Assembly: GCA_050946255.1 (NCBI GenBank)
Contig: JBMNUL010000133.1
Span: 1-7,087, forward strand
Direction: 5' to 3'
Source: JBMNUL01 sp050946255
GTDB lineage: Bacteria > Actinomycetota > Coriobacteriia > Coriobacteriales > CADBOM01
DNA: 7,087 nt
Positions 4,054 through 7,087 of this stretch are shown in pieces. The position numbers and the translations under genes were made by a program. The notes beneath the pieces were generated by a model. That model made no database searches and was not told where the DNA came from. It was given only the letters and a program-made list of their open reading frames with translations. Positions within the stretch are counted from its first letter, which is position 1. Each line of letters opens with the position of its first letter.

Positions 4054-6611
4054 TGGGACTGTTCGGCATCAGGTGAGTCTGGCGCCTCATCCGTCGTCAC
4101 CATCTCACCTGGGCGCACGCTCTCCACGTCGGGCGTTGGCTCGTAGGCCTCGGATTCCGGCGTCATCTCGTCGATTCGCATCGAGCGCTCGCCCTCGCTC
4201 TCGCTCACCCTTCTGGAAAGCATTCGGTTCCTGAGCTTCGTGAAGTTGATCTTGAACCCACCTATGGGCTGTTCAACTGGCTCCGCGTTCGGGTCCAATC
4301 CCATTTCAACTGCGCGCTGTTCCCAACGGTGCAGGTCGCAGATCAACCATGTCAGGCCACCTGTGGAGTAGATGAGGATCAGCGCAGGCAACAGTATCCC
4401 GGAGTCCTCGATGAAGAGCACCAGCACCGCAACTATCATTGCCGAGGTGAAGGCCGCTTTGAAATAATTGTTTCTCTTCCAGAAGATCTCGTATGGGCCC
4501 GGCTTTTTGATTCTCAGAACCGCTAGCACAATCCAGACGAATGCGAATGACAGCGAGATCAGCGGGTTGTAGACAAGGGTTGCGATGCTCAATCTCAGCA
4601 TGTTGTTGATGATCACCGGAACATAGGCGATACCCATCGAGACGAGGTTCGAAGCCGTTGCGCCGAGGTGGGACTGGGTGTTGCTGAACCCGTCCACCAA
4701 CACGAGCAGGACGGTCAGCCCCACGCATATGGCCATCGTGATCAGGACTACCTTCCAATTGAGTCTCCGGCCTATGAACATCCACCATGCCGTCCAGACG
4801 CCGACGGTTCCCCAGACCAGCACGCCGAAATTGCAACCCCACCATGGAGCCACTATTACCGCGATGATGAAGGCCGAGAGCACGATGAACAGCCAGTTCC
4901 GGAACATCTTGGAGATCTTGAGGTCTGGGAACCTGTTGAGCAGGAGGCCAGAGAGCATGATCCAAGCTGAGAACAGCACTCCGGCTCCCTCGTTCCCGAT
5001 TCCAGTGAACCTCCCCATCTTCACCGGCATGTAGGTCAGGAAACCGATGCTCGCAAGGTGACCACCTGTTAGCTGGTCGACCACAATGACGATAACGGTC
5101 AACGCCATCAGGAAGATCAACGAGTACAGCCAACGTGTGAGCCTTCCGACCACCAGCGCGATGAACGCCATGATAAACGTCACCGCAATGCATATGAGAA
5201 AGATGCCAACAGGCGTGATGTCTGCGGGTATGAACATCATCATCAGGTAGGTGGATACCGGGAAGGCGCTCGAGACAAGCCAGAGCAGCCTCGTGATGAT
5301 GATTCCCTTGTCCAACGTGTTGGGCGAGAACTTGATTTTCGGTGCCAGTATGGCAATTGAGAATCCGAAGGTGAGGACCAGCAAGACCGCGAGGAAAATC
5401 TGGACCATCAGCTGTGCATCGTTCACTGCGTCGGCAACGTTGGCGTCATAGCTCAGGTCCGAGATTATCGAGGTTCCGCTCTTATCGGAACTGGTGGTGT
5501 AGAGGACAGAGGCGTTCTCTATCGGGTGGTCGATTCCGGCAATGCTGAGGATCGTCTCTGTGATGTCGATGGCGCAGGTGAGGTCATCTCGACCCAGAGT
5601 GCCTGACCCGAGCATTCCGTCGTATCCGCTTCCGTAAATGAACAGGGGAGCATACCCGTCATCCTGGTGGTCCGGCTCGTCTACTTTAGAGAGGGTGGAG
5701 TAGATCACCAGCGTGTCGTTTGGGCCCATGTAGGACAGTGCAATTCCAACCAGGTCGTCAAATGATGAGACCGCCTTCTCCCAGTTCTCATCAGCCTTGC
5801 TGCTGGGGTTCTTTACCCTGTCTGTTCCCGCTCGATAGAGGTCGCCGGAATCGAGTGCCACGATGGCATTCCCATCAACCTGGGAGAGCGCCTGTTGCAG
5901 CTCTACTTGCAGCGCCCCCATGTCCGTGGTCATCCCATAGGCGGATTCTTCCGATGAGACGGTGAGATTGTCGGGCTGAGTGTCTGAGATTTCCACCACG
6001 CCGTTTCCGCTTGCCAGCAGTGCCGCAGCTGGGCGCTCGGAGGTCTTTCCCAGATCGCTGCATCCGAGGGCAATCGTGGCCCAATCATTCTCGACCAAGA
6101 GATCTCCAAGGGTGCTGTCGAGCAGGTCCCCATCTCCATAGGTCACCTTCTCAGAGCCCAGCACACCGTTTGCCTCCGCCTCGAGCTCCTCATCTGTCTT
6201 TTCCGTGCCATTCGCATTCAGCCTGGTGGGCTTGCTCGTGAGTCCGCTCGGATCCTCTATCCAGCGACCACATGCAATGCTCCCGGCGCATTCATCTGCG
6301 CTGACCACCTTCCCGCCGACTCTGACCATGGACCTCGTGATGAGGTTGCCAATGCCGCAGTCATCGATTATCGAGTAGAGGTTGGGAGTGGTTTCGTATG
6401 AGATGTCATCCCATTCGAGGTAGGGGGCATCTAATACGAAGATGCGCTTCGAATCCGAGCTGGTGTCAGCGGTGATCTCGGTAGATTCCTCGGCGCTTGC
6501 AACCTGAGGGAGCGCCAAGGAATATCCGCATACCGAGAATGCCACCAATATGGCGAAGAGCAATGTCGATGCCCTTTTGAACGCGGAAATATCCCTCACC
6601 TCGATCGCCAA
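4035..6611 (-). CDS. Polytopic membrane protein with degenerate alkaline-phosphatase-like extracytoplasmic domain
   Basis: This protein has 858 residues and an unknown function. Residues 12-40 form a signal peptide or anchor, with a possible cleavage after ASA (38-40). About 55-375 resembles the alkaline phosphatase/sulfatase fold: IFVLDAPYLEWDD, TTPNLYSII, GDLYR, DTLVIYS, then YAPLFIYGSG and ITETILSIAGI before the membrane part. The usual metal-binding Asp-His-Gly after the VIYS strand is replaced by TLSKV, so catalysis is doubtful. Roughly twelve hydrophobic segments follow (about 401-758), with FTGIGNE at 535-541 and APWWGCNFG at 588-596. From memory, a YGIGNEYMG-like motif marks uncharacterised phosphatase-like membrane proteins of Firmicutes and Actinobacteria. 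The tail (760-858) is hydrophilic and acidic. The start is uncertain: TTG 6611 is the first possible codon after an in-frame stop, and GTG 6599 is an alternative; neither has a good ribosome site. A role in envelope polymer metabolism is a guess from the topology. Confidence 0.8.
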   Translation of the reverse strand: MAIEVRDISAFKRASTLLFAILVAFSVCGYSLALPQVASAEESTEITADTSSDSKRIFVLDAPYLEWDDISYETTPNLYSIIDDCGIGNLITRSMVRVGGKVVSADECAGSIACGRWIEDPSGLTSKPTRLNANGTEKTDEELEAEANGVLGSEKVTYGDGDLLDSTLGDLLVENDWATIALGCSDLGKTSERPAAALLASGNGVVEISDTQPDNLTVSSEESAYGMTTDMGALQVELQQALSQVDGNAIVALDSGDLYRAGTDRVKNPSSKADENWEKAVSSFDDLVGIALSYMGPNDTLVIYSTLSKVDEPDHQDDGYAPLFIYGSGYDGMLGSGTLGRDDLTCAIDITETILSIAGIDHPIENASVLYTTSSDKSGTSIISDLSYDANVADAVNDAQLMVQIFLAVLLVLTFGFSIAILAPKIKFSPNTLDKGIIITRLLWLVSSAFPVSTYLMMMFIPADITPVGIFLICIAVTFIMAFIALVVGRLTRWLYSLIFLMALTVIVIVVDQLTGGHLASIGFLTYMPVKMGRFTGIGNEGAGVLFSAWIMLSGLLLNRFPDLKISKMFRNWLFIVLSAFIIAVIVAPWWGCNFGVLVWGTVGVWTAWWMFIGRRLNWKVVLITMAICVGLTVLLVLVDGFSNTQSHLGATASNLVSMGIAYVPVIINNMLRLSIATLVYNPLISLSFAFVWIVLAVLRIKKPGPYEIFWKRNNYFKAAFTSAMIVAVLVLFIEDSGILLPALILIYSTGGLTWLICDLHRWEQRAVEMGLDPNAEPVEQPIGGFKINFTKLRNRMLSRRVSESEGERSMRIDEMTPESEAYEPTPDVESVRPGEMVTTDEAPDSPDAEQSQDRSGS

Positions 6612-6780
6612 GCCCGGAAAGATGCTTCAACAGAACTTTCGAAGAATGATATCAGACACCGCAAGGCGACCTGTTCGACGGCGGCTTTGCATTGCGTGAA
6701 TCCGCATGCTTGGGCTTTGCCCGGTCGCGTTTTTCAGTAATTACCTGCGCATTTTCTGAATTGTTTGCAGCCAGGGCTTC

Positions 6781-6790
6781 AGTCTAGACT
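6781..6790. repeat. 10-bp palindrome AGTCTAGACT
   Basis: This is a perfect self-complementary 10-mer in the divergent intergenic region. It could be half of a regulator site, but sites this short also arise by chance. Confidence 0.3.
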
Positions 6791-6837
6791 TACCGTTTTC
6801 GAACCTTTCGCGGATCAAATGTTCCAGCATTCCATTT

Positions 6838-6847
6838 GTTCATGAAC
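6838..6847. repeat. 10-bp palindrome GTTCATGAAC
   Basis: This is a second perfect self-complementary 10-mer, 57 bases from the first and about 72 bases before the promoter candidate at 6919. It is flanked on the left by CAAATG (6817-6822) and CATTTG (6833-6838), which are themselves inverted. The clustering hints at a protein-binding region. Confidence 0.3.
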
Positions 6848-6918
6848 TGCATTACCGATTGGGGCGTGCCATGCGGTCTTCGTGGAAATTATCCCCAAGG
6901 CAAAAATAAATATTCGAC

Positions 6919-6946
6919 TGGAAATATATACTCTTCTCCGTATAGT
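6919..6946 (+). promoter_or_regulatory. Candidate promoter for the gene starting at 7006
   Basis: TGGAAA (6919-6924) and TATAGT (6941-6946) are 16 bases apart and match the sigma-70-type hexamers at four and five of six positions. The surroundings are AT-rich. A start near 6953 would give a leader of about 50 bases before ATG 7006. Confidence 0.4.
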
Positions 6947-7005
6947 TGAAACGCGTGCTATGTGCCAGCGCTAAGAAAACTTCGAGTTCAACGGGAAATT
7001 GCGGT

Positions 7006-7087
7006 ATGCGGAACAAGGTTTCGGATGATGTCGAGCCTAGCTCCGAATCGCTCGATGGTAGAAGTGGAATGACCGTCACTGAAGACG
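7006..7087 (+). CDS. Start of an unidentified gene (partial, 3' end outside window)
   Basis: ATG 7006 opens a frame that stays open to the window edge (27 codons). It begins MRNKVSDDVEPSSESLDGRS and continues GMTVTED. GGGA at 6993-6996 lies 9 bases before the ATG, an acceptable ribosome site, and a promoter candidate lies about 60 bases upstream. The frame extends further upstream through a GTG and a TTG to a TAG near 6942, but that stretch has no ribosome site and overlaps the promoter candidate. The visible residues are hydrophilic and serine/acid-rich with no recognisable domain, typical of a flexible N-terminus. A chance open frame of this length is possible. The gene would diverge from the membrane-protein gene. 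Confidence 0.45.
   Translation, partial: MRNKVSDDVEPSSESLDGRSGMTVTED

Larger units (their letters stand above)
6612..7005. other. Gene-free divergent intergenic region
   Basis: These 394 bases separate the minus-strand membrane-protein gene from a plus-strand gene starting at 7006. They are more AT-rich than the flanks, mainly around 6890-6950. No convincing gene, structured RNA or mobile-element end was recognised. On the minus side, TATCAT (complement of 6646-6651) could be a -10 for the membrane protein, but no good -35 was found. Two 10-bp palindromes and a plus-strand promoter candidate are listed separately. Confidence 0.6.

Noticed and set aside
4306..5193. Open frame of 295 codons on the minus strand in another frame
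   Set aside because: It sits wholly inside the membrane-protein gene and its composition is histidine/glycine/arginine-rich without helices or motifs, typical of a shifted frame.
6842..6949. 35-codon plus-strand open frame in the divergent region
   Set aside because: There is no ribosome site, and its ATG lies inside the GTTCATGAAC palindrome. It runs through the candidate promoter at 6919-6946 and has no recognised similarity.
6852..7079. 75-codon minus-strand open frame at the window end
   Set aside because: It has a GTG start without a ribosome site and no recognisable motif. It overlaps both the candidate promoter and the more plausible plus-strand gene at 7006.

Overview
The window is bacterial, moderately G+C-rich chromosomal DNA with compact gene spacing, Shine-Dalgarno starts and one clear intrinsic terminator. 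The gene mix (LytTR-type two-component regulator, hexameric glutamate dehydrogenase of the clostridial/E. coli type, small 'MGFMDKA' coiled-coil protein, phosphatase-like polytopic membrane protein with a GIGNE motif) would suit an anaerobic actinobacterium of the Coriobacteriia or a related Gram-positive. That placement is inference from memory of protein families, not a computed result.

Layout. (1) Bases 1-817, plus strand: the last 36 codons of a probable LytS-like sensor histidine kinase overlap by 8 bases the start of its partner, a CheY-like/LytTR response regulator. (2) Bases 930-2323, plus strand: a 104-residue coiled-coil protein with a poly-aspartate tail, then 41 bases later a medium-chain zinc alcohol dehydrogenase with complete catalytic and structural zinc ligands and a probable NADP-type cofactor pocket. 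(3) Bases 2324-2538: a regulatory gap holding a perfect 16-bp inverted repeat beside a weak promoter. (4) Bases 2539-3870, plus strand: gdhA, NADP-type glutamate dehydrogenase, followed by a GC-rich hairpin with a T-rich tail (3944-3982). (5) Bases 3991-4053: three 21-bp tandem units that overlap the 3' end of the next, convergent gene. (6) Bases 4035-6611, minus strand: an 858-residue protein with an N-terminal signal or anchor, a degenerate alkaline-phosphatase-like extracytoplasmic domain and about a dozen membrane helices. (7) Bases 6612-7005: a gene-free, relatively AT-rich divergent region with palindromes and a candidate promoter. (8) From 7006: the first 27 codons of a plus-strand gene that runs off the window.

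How the parts relate. Only the kinase/regulator pair is tightly coupled. The dehydrogenase and GdhA are both probably NADP(H)-linked, but they are separated by a regulatory gap and may be independent units. The membrane protein is transcribed towards gdhA. No mobile element, CRISPR array, tRNA or rRNA was seen. The strongest candidates for something new are the phosphatase-like membrane fusion protein, the dyad ahead of gdhA, and the tandem repeat that triplicates the membrane protein's last codons with their stop.
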